Below are positions 1-12,794 of a DNA stretch of 64,000 bases, in pieces. The position numbers and the translations under genes are program-made. The notes beneath the pieces are model-generated. The model did no database searches, had not been told where the DNA came from, and saw only the letters and a program-made list of their open reading frames with translations. The stretch comes from Vicugna pacos (Eukaryota > Chordata > Mammalia > Artiodactyla > Camelidae), in contig NW_027328740.1 of the NCBI RefSeq assembly GCF_048564905.1, positions 73,784,662-73,848,661 of the forward strand, given 5' to 3'. Position 1 is the first letter of the stretch; each line of letters begins with the position of its first letter.

Positions 1-360
1 TGATAAACTTCTCTACCTCAGTTTCTTGATGTGTCAAGTTGGGGTGATAATATTTTAAGGCTTTTGTGAAACATTATGCACATAAGCCATTTGTGTATGG
101 GTAGAAACAAGACCTGCTAGGGATTCAGGGATTTGTTTAAAAAAAAAATCTTGTCCATAGCACTCTGTCTGTGTGTATTTAGTAGTTCCTGAAGGGTGAG
201 GGTGAGTCTAAAGTCCATCGTGGGACAGGTGGCCCATGGTTCTCTGTGCCCCTGAATGCCCCCTCCTCCCCAGTCCTCTTCCTCAGTCCAGGATGAAGTT
301 CCCTAGTAGATTTACTCAGAGGTCTTGTGAAAATGGCTATTCATTTTATTGTTTCACCAA

Positions 361-415
361 GAAGGGCTGCCATCATGATCTCTGTGGTCAGGTTTTGAAG
401 GGCTGCCATCATGAT
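361..415. repeat. 19-bp direct repeat, 36-bp spacing
   Basis: GAAGGGCTGCCATCATGAT occurs at 361-379 and again at 397-415. It looks like a small local duplication. Apart from it, nothing is recognised in 1-654. Confidence 0.8.
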
Positions 416-654
416 ATCTGGTAAGAATTCTATGGAATTGGGTGTTTCTATTTAATGAAAAGAAAAAAATTACAAATAGAAAATTAGAACAAGGATGGTC
501 ACATGGGCTCTTGGAAGTGGACACCATTAGAAGTTGGAGGGACTAGTGGGCTCAGTGGGAATGTTAACTGAGTGTATCTCATGGGCTGGGCATTGTCCTA
601 TTTGTACTGTGTGTTCCTTATTTGAGACAGTGAGCTCACCTAACCTCGAAAACC

Positions 655-800
655 TCTTTAAAAAATTAGACTTTTTATTTTGAGATGTAATGTAGATTCC
701 CATGTGGTAGTAAGAGATAATATGGAGAGAGCCTATGGACTCTTTGCCCAGTTTTCCTTAATGGTTCCATCTTGCAATATTGGGGTACAATTCATTACTG
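655..800 (-). mobile_element. Old L1 3'-end fragment
   Basis: The stretch starting ttttattttgagatgtaatg and continuing through gggtacaattcattactg follows the reverse strand of mammalian L1M 3' UTR sequence, with many substitutions. It is family-level recognition only. Confidence 0.5.
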
Positions 801-819
801 ACTCACTAACAATTTGAGG

Positions 820-950
820 TTTGTGTTATTGCCCTCATTTCTATCCATGATTAAATTGGGGCTTAGAGAAGCACACAGGCCTGCCCAGGTCACCCACATT
901 GTTAGTGCAGAGTCTGGTGAACGTGGGCTTGGGATTCCCAGGAAGTATCA
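820..950 (-). repeat. MIR-type SINE fragment
   Basis: The segment shows the degraded MIR order in reverse: a gaggaaactgaggc-like part (attggggcttagagaag), then the cccaggtcac part, then gggattccca near the old tRNA B-box. It is short and diverged. Confidence 0.4.
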
Positions 951-999
951 TTATGATGGTCTTTGGCAGGGAGCAGCATTCACTTTGCTTGTTTATTCA

Positions 1000-1180
1000 T
1001 TCATTCAAGAAACATTTATTGAGTAAATTCTGTGGGTCAGATGCTTTCTTAGGGTTATCTGATTCTTCAGCAGTACTGAGAACCAGGAAATATTTATATT
1101 TTTTAAACTGAGAAAATTAGCTCTGAGAGGTTATAACTCCCCCAAAGGAAGAATAGCTCATAAAGGGGGGATAGTACAAT
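1000..1180 (-). repeat. L2/MIR-like ancient repeat
   Basis: The start, cattcattcaagaaacatttattgag, is the usual reverse-strand L2 3' end. The following 150 bases keep only scattered matches. Confidence 0.4.
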
Positions 1181-1264
1181 TGTACAGTCACCACTTTTTA
1201 TGCAGGTGGTACCCTATGCATTTTACATTTGCAAACATCCGTAATCCAGATATATTCTTGCAAG

Positions 1265-1332
1265 GCATGGATTTTTTTTAATTGATGTATAGTCAAGTTT
1301 ACAATGTTGTGTCAATTGCAAGGTGTTTTTTG
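1265..1332 (-). mobile_element. L1 3'-terminal fragment
   Basis: The bases after 1265, including attgatgtatagtcaagttt and acaatgttgtgtcaatt, match the reverse of an L1 3' terminus. The same motif begins the larger L1 at 42.26 kb. A SINE lies just downstream. Confidence 0.6.
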
Positions 1333-1359
1333 ACTTTTGAATTAAAAAATACTTTTTCA

Positions 1360-1477
1360 GGAGGGAAATTAGGTGTATTTATTTGTTTGATTTTTTAAAA
1401 TGAGGTACTGGGGTTTGAACCCAGGACCTCGTACATGCTAAGCATGTGCTCCACCAATGAACAGTACCCTCTACCCC
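1360..1477 (-). mobile_element. Camelid tRNA-derived SINE (vic-1 type)
   Basis: On the + strand it reads gaggtactggggtttgaac, ccaggacctcgtacatgcta and agcatgtgctccacc, ending in taccctctacccc. On the minus strand this is an alanine-tRNA-like promoter: an A box within the tagctcagtggtagagc-like part and a B box ggttcaaaccc. The t-rich left side is the SINE tail. This family is typical of Camelidae and is the main clue to the host. Confidence 0.85.
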
Positions 1478-1908
1478 AAGGCAAGTTTTCTTATCCATTA
1501 CTATGAAGCTAAGGGGTTCAAATAAATTGAATAGGAATCCAGATCTTTTGATCCTACTGTGGTCCTTCTCTTTATATTCTGCTGAAGGGGGTTGGGGAAG
1601 CATTTCCTTTGTTCATTTCTTTATTCAGCATTTTTGAGCAGTGACTTTGCATCAGGGCCTTGCTAGGTGCTTGGAAATAGAAAATAAGAAATGACCTTTC
1701 TCTGCAGAGGCAGGAAGCCTAGACCAAAAGCTGGGTAATGTGATCCGAGCTACAGTAGCCATGTGCAGACTCTGAGGACAAACTGTACCCTTGGATTTGC
1801 TTTGGCTTCCCTTGCCTTCTGTCTGGTACACACCAGGTCACCGCAACCCAGATGGGCCCATAGCACACAGCAGAGTATGTACCTCGATCTCCTCTCCTGT
1901 CTCGGCAG

Positions 1909-2480
1909 GGCCTGCAACATGAGCATCCCTGACTACGTGCAGTGTGCTGAGGACCACCAGACTCTTCCCGTTGTAGTCCAAACCATGGAGATCATCTCAG
2001 AGGAGAATTTCTTTTGCATCTATCAGCTACTCACCTCGGTGAGCCATATCAGCCCATGTGGCTCCCAGTGGACACTCTGTATCCACTACAGGCACCGCTA
2101 TGTGCCCGAGAATGGGTGGAGCGTCTTCCAGAAACACTGCAAGGTCGTGGGCCTTGTCACCATTACCGACTGTCTCTCTGCCAAGGCCTTGGAGAAGCTC
2201 CACGTGCAGAGGAGCTGTATGGCACCTCGATAATGACTCTCAGCTCTTTGTCTTTGTACTGCATGTGGAGGAAGTCGAGCAGCCGCGCACCGACGTTGCC
2301 TTCAAATTTAGAGGACTGCAGGGTGGTGGAGAAGAGGATCGAGGACTTCACTGAGTCACTCTTCATCTTGCTCAATTCCAAGTGGCTGGATGGTGGCCCC
2401 AAGAATTCTGGGGACAAGATCCCCCTCCCCTGCATCCCGTTTGAGAAGGAGGACTTCATGGGACTGGACACAGACAGCAG
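1909..2480 (+). pseudogene. TRAPPC9: TRAPPC9-like first coding exon, frame-broken
   Basis: A pyrimidine-rich tract ending in cag (to 1908) is followed by GGCCTGCAAC and ATG at 1919, as at the start of the TRAPPC9 coding sequence. The frame from 1919 reads [16 protein letters not shown], then [15 protein letters not shown] and [11 protein letters not shown], all family landmarks of the N-terminal Trs120-like region. This frame ends at a stop at 2231-2233. Homology continues in other frames: ELYGTS from 2212, then DSQLFVF and EQPRTDVAF, then [13 protein letters not shown] through [13 protein letters not shown] to GLDTDSR at 2480. That implies three frame changes, near 2210, 2225 and 2308. The exon ends in CAG followed by gtaagt, a near-perfect donor. 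Length and both borders match a real exon, so the decay is internal. Confidence 0.88.
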
Positions 2481-3048
2481 GTAAGTTTACCTGGAGGCCA
2501 GTCCACCCTGGCTTTGTGCCGGATTGCTTCCCTACATCCAGAAAGGGATCAGCAAGGAAGAAGTCTGTCTTGTAGCCAAGGGGGGATGGAGATGCAGCCC
2601 GCCGGTTTCCAGACATTTCAAAGTGAATCCGCCTTTGTTTCAGAGAGATCCTTTTAGGGTTAGTGTGGACACTTACTCCCGCTTTACAGCCATGACCATG
2701 GTGGGACCCCTGGGGTTGCTGTCCAATAAAGTAGCCAAAGCCACTGATGCTAGGAGCACTGGGGAGGAGGCTGGACTGAGCTGAGATGTGCTCTAGGTCA
2801 AATGCACATCAGACACTGAGGCTTGTCTAGTAAAAGTATATAAACTATCTCTTTACTTCCTATATTGATTACATGTCAAAATGATAGTATTTTACATACA
2901 GTAGATTAAGTAAGATCTGTTCTTAAAATCAGTTTCTAGTATTTGTTTTTTGTTTGTCGGTTTGTTTCTTTGTTTACCATTTTAAACGTGGCAAATGGGA
3001 AACGTTATTTACATGGCTCTCATTTCATTTCTGTTGGGCAGCCTGTCC

Positions 3049-3600
3049 TGGGACAGTCTCATCCCTTTGCTTATAGATGAGATGCTGAACCCCGAGAGGC
3101 GGAACGAGGAGCTGGTTGAGCTGGGGCTGGAGCCGGTGTCTCCTGCCTCCCAGGCCCAGCACCTATTCTGCTCAGGCCCTCTCTTCTTGCCTGACAGCCT
3201 CCATGCCAAGTTAGGACATCAGAAACACCGCCGGGGACTTCCGAATGAACTCCTTATGCAGGGAAAGGCGTATCACGGTGTATGGGACAGAGCAGGGAAA
3301 TGTTCATTCTCACTTTTTCCCTGTGATTAAGTCAACGGCCCCACATTGCCTCGGAAGTACAGACGAGCTCTTCTGGGCTGCCTACCCCCCCAACTTCAGC
3401 TCTGTTTCCCGGTGTATCTGTTGTGCTGTCCCTCAGGCAGAAGAGGGTGAGATGCCTTTTCCGAGACGTGGAAACCTTTGCTGGGGAGAGTGAGGGAAGC
3501 TGTGTTCCCCCGGCCTACGGCCTCTGTCCTTGAGTCTGGAGAGGGCTCATGGTGGTCCCACAGGTGACGGTCGGAGAACCTGGCACATGTTTCTGGGCCC
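3049..3600 (+). other. Unassigned exon-like segment(s)
   Basis: A good acceptor-like tract ending ttgggcag (to about 3042) opens onto a frame reading DSLIPLLIDEMLNPERRNEE and on for roughly 60 more codons. At 3562 a second agg-type border opens onto VTVGEPGTCFWARCEG before a stop. The second fragment vaguely resembles the start of a Tudor-type fold. I do not recognise either as a known gene and neither has a convincing donor. They could be chance, or relics of a second duplicated gene. Confidence 0.15.
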
Positions 3601-5309
3601 GCTGTGAAGGAAGTGCTCTGTGACTCTTGAACTTAGCTAAGATCAGATCCTACTCTCTGGTTGTTGGTAAGTTGGAGGAGAAGATGCTAGAGAATTGATA
3701 AAAAGAATGTCTAGACCAGCCCTGTGAGTGAGAAGCACAGGGGACACGAGTCCCACCTGCGAGAGATAATGTAGCGGGCTCTGGATGAATTTTCTGTTCC
3801 TCCCAGACATACCTCTATGACTTAAGGAAGGGGAGAGGCATGCTGTAGCCATGATCTGTACTTGTCCTCTCAGGGCCCTGTGATCTACATGCCCGCACTC
3901 CCCATCTGCTTCTTAAGATGAGCTGGCATGTATAGGATCCTGGGCACTGCTGAGGGCATAGCTGCCAGCACCGTGCTACACCAAGTCTGGCTCCGTTCAC
4001 CTCTCCTGTCAACACCTGCTGAGGCCCCAGGCATTAGTCAAGGTAGGTGCATCAGTGCAACATAAGCAGGGACCACTTCTCCCCCTGGACAGACTGGTGA
4101 GTGAGCAGTGGAAGCCTGGAGCCCTGCCCCAGCCCCCACGCCAGTGCCTCCTCTTTTGTCATAGGAGGCACTGGTGATATTTTTGCTCAACAAATGCTTG
4201 TCTCTGAGTCTGCAGCCCCACCAGAGAATGCCAGCTTGTTTTTGTCTTTTGAAGTCTGCCCTTGGGACTTGGCGGAGTATCCGGATGTGTAATTAGCCCA
4301 CAGTGGTTGACACTGTCCCCATTGTTTACCCAGAACCTCGTGTACCAGGCATGGCTCCCAGTATCGAAATACAGCAGCGCATTAAACCTCCCTCCTTTTG
4401 GGTCTGTCTGTTCTGGTACCATAAGGGCTCAGCCAGCTTCTGAACGTCAGTGAGATAACGCGGCCAGTGAGCTCGGGTCAAGCACATTCTCCTCCAGTCA
4501 CTTTTACCCCATTGTTGCTTTTAGTATTCCACAGTCATTAATTATTTAAACAATTCTTTGGTACAGGAGCAGAGCCTAATTCTCTCCTGCTACTCTTGGT
4601 GGAAGTGAGTAAAACGGTCCAGACTGAAATGCGACCACAATTTGTAGCTCAAAAGCTGCCTTGAAGCTTGTAGGTGGAATTTTGGTTAGGGGCGCTGACC
4701 ACGTTGGGGTCCCCCGGCAGCGCCGCTCCCCTTAGGTCCCTGCTTTCCCTGGAGCAGGGGGTGAGGGTGGGTCTCACCATCCCCTCGTCCCTGGCCTCAC
4801 ACACTCACGTAAATTCTTGTACATGCTGTCAAAATCATTTTTGTTCTTGTGTGTTTCTAATTTTCTCTTGTTCCTCTTTTCCTTTTTCTTTATTCCTTTT
4901 TCATTTGTACTGCCCAGTGAGCATGTTGTTGCATCTGAAAATGTGGGCTGTGCACACCCTGCATTGGAAATAGCCAGATTGCCCTCCATACTGTCTCCAT
5001 CGCTTTAAAAAGCAAAATCTTAATATCTGTCTTGATCCATGTATTATCCTAGTCATTTTGTATTTTCTAATGTTTTGGAATATTTGCTTTGTTAGCACAT
5101 TACCCACTGGTGTTAGATACCTGTTAAAATCCTTGCTTTGAGGGACCTGTTTGGTCCTCCTTTTATTTGGTGACAAATGCGCCCTTATTAAATTTGTTTG
5201 ATTGTTTTGAAGAAGTAAGATGCGACTTGATTTAGTCGGCTGCTCAGGGATTCTTTTCATGGAGTATTTAAACTTGTAAGCTCAAACTCTGCAGCATTTT
5301 GCTCGATTC

Positions 5310-5460
5310 CTGCTTTTACACAAACGTGCTCAGCACGCGGTTCTTGGCTGTCGCTGTGTGACGTGCGTGACGGCGCTTCCTGGCCAGCGGTCACTGGTGA
5401 GGAAGTGGCCGGCTCGGGGGTGACAGCTGCAGGGGACGCTGTTGGAGGAAGCGGTCACCG
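5310..5460. other. Small CpG cluster
   Basis: About 150 bases carry around ten CpGs (for example gctcagcacgcgg, gtgacgtgcgtgacggcgc). The flanks are CpG-poor. It is too short to call an island and no first exon is visible next to it. Confidence 0.45.
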
Positions 5461-8390
5461 TTTGGTTCTTTAATTTTTTTTTTTGCATTCAACTTCCCCG
5501 TGCCATTTACTTTACTTTGCCTTCATAAAGGGGCAGAATTGGGTCTAAAATCCATGACACTATTTGTTCCCTTTACGAGGCTGGTTTTTCTGGGTATCAG
5601 GACAACATGACCTTCTCCTAAGTAGCTGGCTCACCTGGATCTGTTGGACACAGGGACAGCTAAAAGGGCCGTAGCTTCCTCTCTGCTCCAGCCAGTGGGC
5701 ATTCAGAGCTGGGTCTGTGGTTTGCCTCAGCAGCCGTGCAGACCTCCCTGCCCCGGCCTTTACTTTTAACCCATGTTGGCAGTAAAGAGTTGAATCCGTT
5801 TCTGTTGCAGCTGACATCCACCACTGACAGCCGTGTCGTTAGTTTGTGGTAGTCAGTCTCCAACACCCCAGACAACCGTGAAGGAAGATGATTTGGCCGA
5901 CCTAGGACCCTGGATTCTCACCCTCACCATGGTTCATCTCACCCGGTGGAAGGGTGTGGCCACCACCATCATGCTGACCATGAGGCCTTGTTTCTCCTTT
6001 CATGCTCTGGTCCAAATGTGGACACTTCATTTTTCACTGAATCTGTCTCGCTTGAGACAGGCCAGAATATCTGAATGAGTCCATCACATTCTGGGTGGGG
6101 AACAGAACAGAAGTAAGTGTCGCAAGTAGATGGAGTCTAGGCTGTCCGGGTTGGCAAATGCAGGCTGGGATCTGTGATGGCTGGGCTGTACACTGGACAC
6201 AGGTCTTTCCCGTGGCTCCCGAGAGCCCAGGAGTTGGAGTGATAACAGCCTTGCGTGGGTTCCCCCATCCTCATCTGCTCACTGGCAAGTGTGTCTGCTA
6301 ATTAGGAGCTCCCCCAGACCTCGGGCCCTTCAAAGCTCAGACCACGGGAAAATCTTGAGTCCCTTCTCCTGGGCCTCCTGTGTGAGAATCCAGTGCCTTC
6401 TGAGGTGACCAGCGGCAGGAGATGCCTCCCCCTCCAGGGAGCACCCTACGGTGGACTGTTAGTGAACCATGCTGTGAGCTTGTGTGTTTCCGGCCATGGT
6501 CCCTGCAAAACCACACTTGAGATCAGCTTATTGGCGAAAATAAAAGGACTGATTCCAGGGCAGGGCCGGGGGGAGGGAACAGTGGAAATTGAATGTGAGC
6601 TGAGACAACTAGGTGGGTGCTGGGGCTGTTACTAAAATGGGAAGTCTGGGAGGTACCTGCCAGGAATCGAATTCCAGAGTAAATGGTGGACATGAGGCAT
6701 TTTTAAGATGCCATTTTTCATCCAAGTTAGGACTTCAAAGAGGCACTCGGCTCTATGAGACGGGCTCAGGTGAAGGAGCTGGACTAGAGATACAAGTTGG
6801 GAGTCGTCATTCTTAGCTGGTGTTCACAGCCTTGCATGTGAATTAGATCATCTCGAGAGCTGCAGACTGAGGCTGAGGGAGGGGAGGGCTGTGCCTCTGT
6901 TGGAGGTAAGCCCAGACCACGCAGCTTTGGTGTGTCAGCCAGCGGCGTTTATCATTTTCAGAGCAATCCCATTTATCCTTAAGGGGCCTGGGGGTCAGCA
7001 GGGCCAGCCAGAAAGAAATCCAAAGGGAGAGTCTTGGCCACGTGTGCATCTTAGGAAGGTGCAGAGGCTGCAGGATACGGAAGGTTAGAATCCTCAGAAG
7101 CTGGAGTTGGAGTGGGGAGAAGGTATTCACAGTCACCTGTGAGGGAGGGAGGGAGGCCTAGGGAGTCCCCACCCTACCGGACTCGCTTTCCCATGAACAG
7201 GAGGCAGTCAGACAGAGGATCTGAGGTAAGAAGGATGGGCACTGGGAGGGGAGCCAACCTGGAGAATGGTGCTTGGAAAGTTCTGGAATAGTCTCCCTGA
7301 AAAATAGAGTTAAAAATACCCAGACTCTTAAGAATATTGTTAGTGACTTGGGAGGAGGCAGTTGTTTTTCTGGCCTCCTAAGTGTAAGTCATGTATCCAG
7401 GGATACACAGAAGATACGGGCAGTCTGTTCCGGGGACTTGATCCTTACCAGGGGGATCAGTGCAAGTTTAAAGGGGCAGAAGGGCAGCGGAGCGAAACTA
7501 GCCAGGCCCCGTGTCAGGTAGCAGTCGGCCGCCCTACTTGCGTGTTTCATTCACATCCATGACTCCCAGGTGGGCGCTGACAGCCCCCTTTTGGGGATTG
7601 GGAAGCCTTCTCAGAGGGGTTAAGGAATTGGTTTGTTTAGCGGTTGATAAATGCTGTAGCAGGATTCAAGCAGAGCCTTGTCAGACTTCAAGGGCATGTT
7701 CTCTCTACTGTTTCCAGTACTTCCCTGTTATACCTGGAATGGTGAAGTGGGTCAGATTTGGAGCCTTTCAGAAAAAGTATGATTTAAGTGCCTCAGGACT
7801 GTTTCACAAAGCTCAGCGTTCTTTGATGGTTCTGAAGCATGCAGTGCTTTTCGCCCCACAGAGGTAACGTCTAACTCCATTGTCGATGATGTGGTTGCAA
7901 ATGATATACAGGTGTAAAACCACACTTCGCAGTTTCTAAAGGGAAACTCTCCAATTCTCCCTTGGTCGGCTTTCTTCCACGGGGTGTAACTGTGCTGCAG
8001 CATAGGCCTGAGCTTCCGTATGGAGTGAGGATTTAATATCCGAAGTTAGCATAAAATGGTCAGATGAAGAAAACCGACATTGACAATTTATTTTTGGGTT
8101 TCATTAGTCAAGATATACTATCAGTTAATGGCCCATATAGCAAATGAAATTCAGTATAGGACATTGCATTTCTTCCTTTCTATTCAGAGTTCTCTTACCG
8201 AATAAGGTTGCCTGCTTTGGAACATCAGTTTCACCACATGGCACCTATCAGTGTGTTAGTGTGATTGCATTTACAGAGTGAATGTAATCTGGGCTTCCTC
8301 AGCCCCAAACACTTCAGTGCAGAATCACGGGCTGTAGACGTCTGTTAGTCACGCAAATACTTCTAAAATTATATGATGCCAGAAAAGAAA

Positions 8391-8409
8391 GAAGAGAGAG
8401 AGAGAGAGA
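8391..8409. repeat. (AG)n microsatellite
   Basis: A run of alternating g and a about 19 bases long. Confidence 0.9.
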
Positions 8410-11159
8410 TTGCCTTTATCAAAGTTCCTTTCAGTTCTAACTGCAAACTGTTGTTGAGCAGCTCTTGTTTCCTTTGGATATGAATATATACATTTCTTTG
8501 CATGTAACCTAGGTTTTGGACTAGAACACCAAGTTCTTGCTGTCCCCAAGCCACAAAAATAGTAGCCAAATTGCACACGTGTGAAATAGTTTATACTTTT
8601 TTCTGAGAAAGTATCCTTGAATTTGGGACTTGGACTGTGATTTCTGCTTTTTGCTTCCCTCAACCGTCTTGTAATCTCTCACTCCTTCCCACGTGGTTCC
8701 CAAGTGTTCGTGGTCTCAAAGGAGCGGGCAAACACCCAGTTGGTCACCATGTACTGCTGCTATAGATAGAGACCAGACAAGACCTAAAGGACATTATCGG
8801 AGAGGAATTCCTGGAAGAAATGGGCTCTACATTCAGTTGTGAGGACAGAGTAAGAGTCAGCCAGGAGAAGGAGTCAAGAATGTGTCTCAGATCGCAGGTG
8901 CAGCCCGGGCAGAGGCCTGGAGGCTTTTGGCGTGGGCACCCGGGGAGAGTGCCCTGTGCAGTCCAGGGTGGAGGGAGCCCCTGCTGGGGAGGACACTGGA
9001 GAGAGTCCGGGATGTAGGGCTTTGGAAGAAGTTGAGTTTTACTAGAACTGACACAGTAGGCAGTGAAGGGTGTCAACAGAAGTGACCCTCAGGAAAGGTA
9101 CTTCTGGTTTTGCTTCTGATATTCTACAGACCGAAGGATCGGGACGGGCGAGAGCAGGTATGTCTGTCCCTTTGAGACCCAACCGGTCATTCATTTATAC
9201 ATTACACGTGCACTTCTGTGAGTCTAGGGGAGAGAGCGTGTAGCCACTTTAGTAAGCAAAATGTATTTGATTCTTGAGAGCTTAGCATTGTCAGAAGTTG
9301 ACTTAGCCTAGAATGTTCTAGGAAGAGAGGAACAAATTGTGGAGGTTGGAGGGAGGGAAGGCTTCCTTGGGAAACAGTCAAAATGAGACTGGAGCAAGTG
9401 GGAAGTAGGAGCAGGTCAGGGGCCCCTGTGGTCACTGGGGACCTGTGTACTTAGGTGAGGATGGGCGAGCAGGGTCTGGGGTGGGGCTAGAACTCTAACA
9501 GGGAGCCTCTAAAGGGTTTGAAGTGGGGGTTGATGTAATCAAATTTGTGATTTGGGAAGGCTGCCGTGGCTCTCTGTGTTTGTATAGCGGGGAAGAGGGG
9601 GTGGGTGCCACCAACTGGGGGATCATTAGAAGACCATTCACAGGCTGGGATATGGGCATCGGGGCTACTTGGGGATGGCAGGGGCAGTGTGGATGCCGGC
9701 TTTCCTTATTGGGGGACTTGTTAGCGGGCCGACCTAGAGGCATTTTGTGGCTGGAAGAAAACTGATGGAGGCCGCCAGGTGGATTTTCCTCTTCTCTCCT
9801 TCCCTGCCTAGTGTGATGATCTTAGCTCAGCCAACATTTGGAACAAAAGAGCTAATTTCCAGGGTTGCCCAGGACTTTGTAGAGCTCCTTCGAGTGAGAT
9901 CTGATCGGATTTAGGTTTGTGTTCAGATGTGGATGTTCACTTAGCTAGAAACGTCCTGTCATTTCGATTTCCATAGGGGTTTTTTACTTCATAAAGATTG
10001 CTTTCTTGGTGAGGGGAAATTTAATACAGCTGTTGTCTTTTTCAAAAAAATCATATCATTTAAGAACTTTAATATTCAAAAGAATAGAAATATATAAAAT
10101 ATTTAAGGAAGTCTTTGGTGTAGTTTCTTTGCTTTCTGAGCTAATGTGGAGTTAGAGCCTTTGCATTACTTCATAGCACATCCTTGTCAGTATTTAAAGA
10201 GCTGATAGTGGGCGCCCCAGGCCCCACCTCTCAAAGAATCGTTAAAGTTTTCTCTGAAATAGTGAGGTCATAAAGGTCTTGTTTTCAGAAATCAAACGGT
10301 TTATAATACGCAGCATAGCCACATTTATAAAATAATAATTAGTTCAAAATTAAGAAAGTGGAGGATAATTGATTTTTTTAAAGCCTATACATAAACTTTC
10401 TTGTGCTAATGTTGCAAGTGGAAATTTTGAAAAGAAAAATCCTACTGCAATATCATCTACATGGAATACATATATGAGTTTTACGCTTGAAAAGTAACTG
10501 CGCAGTGGTTTTCAAAGTCAGGAGCATTCCAGCTCAGATACTGGCAGTTATGGTTGCTGGTTTTCAATGAAAGAGCCTAAATTTGCCTTCTTAGCTTTTT
10601 TATTTTTGTATTGAGAGGGTTGATTAGTGCTTTGCGAGCATGATTTTGGGGCAAATTGAGGGCAGATGTCGTGTAAAAACAGTGAGATATTTCCATGCAT
10701 TTTATTTTCTGGACATCACCAGGGCACATGTGGGGTTTGTGCCTGCAGGCTGGAATGCTGCAGGACTCCCTAATCCATCACCATTATGTCCTGGAGCTGC
10801 TCAGGTCATTGAATGCTTTTCTGTTGCTTGGAGGAAAGGTGGTCTGATGGAGATGATCAGATGTGCAGTTAAAGTGCTATTACTTGAAATAAGAGTAACC
10901 TAGAAACATTGCTCTAACAATACAGGATGAGGGAGGAGAATTGTCTGAGCTACTTGCAGTGGGGAGTCTTCTCATGTTTCTCCCACACCGTGACTCCTGC
11001 CAATATCCGCCACAGTCCTGCACGGTAGTCCTGCCGAAGCAAGCAAGCACTTTGCTCAGAAACGCACTGAATTTCCTTGCGCCTCTGTTTGTTGGCTTTT
11101 TTTTGAAAGCACATTTTGCCCTTTGCTTAAATGCCATCCATGCTAGTCAACTCTTACAC

Positions 11160-11275
11160 TCAGTTTTCTGGAACTCGTCCATAAATAGCTGCTGAATGGA
11201 TGAACAGAATGTAGTATCTCCATGTAGTGGAAGATTATTCACACGTAAGAGTGAATAAAAAAGAAAAAAAAAAGA
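11160..11275 (+). mobile_element. L1 3'-end fragment, sense strand
   Basis: The parts ctgaatggatgaacagaatg, tagtatctccatgtagtgga and agattattcacacg follow the forward L1 3' sequence. The same part of L1 occurs in reverse in the 21.5, 42 and 51 kb copies. An A-rich tail follows, which suits a short truncated insertion. Confidence 0.6.
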
Positions 11276-12299
11276 GGAAAATGAAAAAGGCCACCTGTTT
11301 TTGGAAGTCCACCCTGACTGTTCAACCCACACTTTTCCCTTTGAAACCCAATCACTTATGCTCCACTCTACTCTTTTTGATAGTGCTTACCACCTTCTAA
11401 TAATCTTTAACGTTTTCAAAAAAAAAAAAAGAAAGAGATGCTGATACCACTTCAAAATATACAAGCCTTGATAACAGCTTGTTAATTGAAAGGAAGCAGA
11501 CACAAACGGTCAAATATTGTTGATTTCAGTGATCTGAAATGCCCAGAAAAGGCACATGCAGAGGCAGAGAGCAGGTGATGGCTGGAAGGGGCTGGTTGGA
11601 GGGGGATTAGGGAGTGACTGCTAGTGATAGGCGGATTCTTTAGGGGTGATGAAGTGTTCTGGAAATAGAAGGTGATGGGTGCTACACAACCGTGAGTTTG
11701 CAGAAGACTGCTGAGCGCTGTGTCTGGGAGTGCCTGTTGTTGGGGCATCTTTATTTTGTTCTCATCCTGCAATGTGAAGAGCCATCTTCTGCTGTGGCTG
11801 TTCTACTCCTGTGAGTGGTGAGGGTCAGAGACTTTGCAGAGTCATGTTTCTTTTTTCCCCCTGGGTGAGTGTAGGCAAAAAAAGATTTAAGCCTAAGAAA
11901 GTGCTCCATCTGCAGAAATGTCTTTTTGTTTTGCATGGTGTAAAAACCTTGAGAGCTTTTAATCGTTGAGGCCAGTCTGTGGGAGGAAATAGCCCGTGAA
12001 GCCTGTTTGAGCCTGGGAAGCACCGTGCATCTCTCCCAGACACGGGTGGGGATTTCACCCCCGTTCAGGCAGTGAAGGGCCCAGACCCGTGAGCAGACTT
12101 GACAATCGTGAATATTTACGTGTATCCGCTGCTTCATCTTGGATATTAATTTCAAGCTGAGTCAGTTTGTGGCGGCAGCCTCATCCTACATTAGGAATTT
12201 ATACTATCTGCTCTTTGAGGTGAAGACCTGACAGACTTGATTATTTAACAGTCTGCCTTGAATTGATATCTCAGATTCCTTTGTCAAAAGCAAACAGCA

Positions 12300-12475
12300 G
12301 AAATACAGAATTCCTTTAATGCCAATGTGACCTGGAACGAGTTTAGTCTCTGTGCCTCAGTGGCCTTATCTGTGAGTGGGAAAGATGATAACAGTGCTTC
12401 CCTCAGAGGAGCTGGTGAGGGGAGAGTCAGAAGCACAAATGGAGGACTTACAAAAGATGCTCTTGAATGACCGAA
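12300..12475 (+). repeat. MIR-type SINE fragment
   Basis: It keeps the MIR order: tgtgacctggaacgagttta, ctctgtgcctcagtggcctt, atctgtgagtgggaaagatg, then the 3' part with gtgagg. Confidence 0.6.
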
Positions 12476-12794
12476 TTTAGTGCTCTCAGCCTGGTGAGGC
12501 CTGAGGGGCAGAGATGTCAGAACAGAGCAGTCCTAGCCGGAGCTCGATCTGTGATGGAAGCTGTTATGATCAGTATCACCACTGTGCGTTATCAGGTAAT
12601 TTTAAGACTTGGTAATATGAATTCTTGAATAATGTTAAAGGACTAGACATCTCAGATCCAGTTTACATAGTCCTCAAGATTTCTTCTGAGAAATGGATGG
12701 TTTCTTCCCCATCTTAAATCTGAGATGAGTCTCTAAAAAATTCTGTATTCCTCCATCTTTTTGCTTTAATTTTCCATTTCCTAAAAAACCATGT

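Larger units (their letters stand above)
2481..11159. other. Intron-equivalent and intergenic DNA after the first pseudo-exon
   Basis: No gene is supported here. The part at 2990-4460 is richer in GC than its surroundings and holds exon-like fragments (listed separately). A small CpG cluster lies at 5310-5460. A short (AG)n run is at 8391-8409. The stretch 8.7-9.8 kb is purine-rich with no recognised repeat. The TRAPPC9 exons expected to follow GLDTDSR were looked for and not seen. Confidence 0.6.

Noticed and set aside
1763-1918. Upstream extension of the first TRAPPC9-like exon as an N-terminal 52-residue extension
   Set aside because: A consensus acceptor sits at 1908, immediately before the expected start; the upstream open frame is intron-side sequence.
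7711-7866. Exon-like segment bounded by tttccag and gtaacg with an open frame (YFPVIPGMVKWVRFGAF)
   Set aside because: Borders look like splice sites, but the protein is not recognised and the left part resembles a decayed MIR. One pair of borders in 64 kb is expected by chance.
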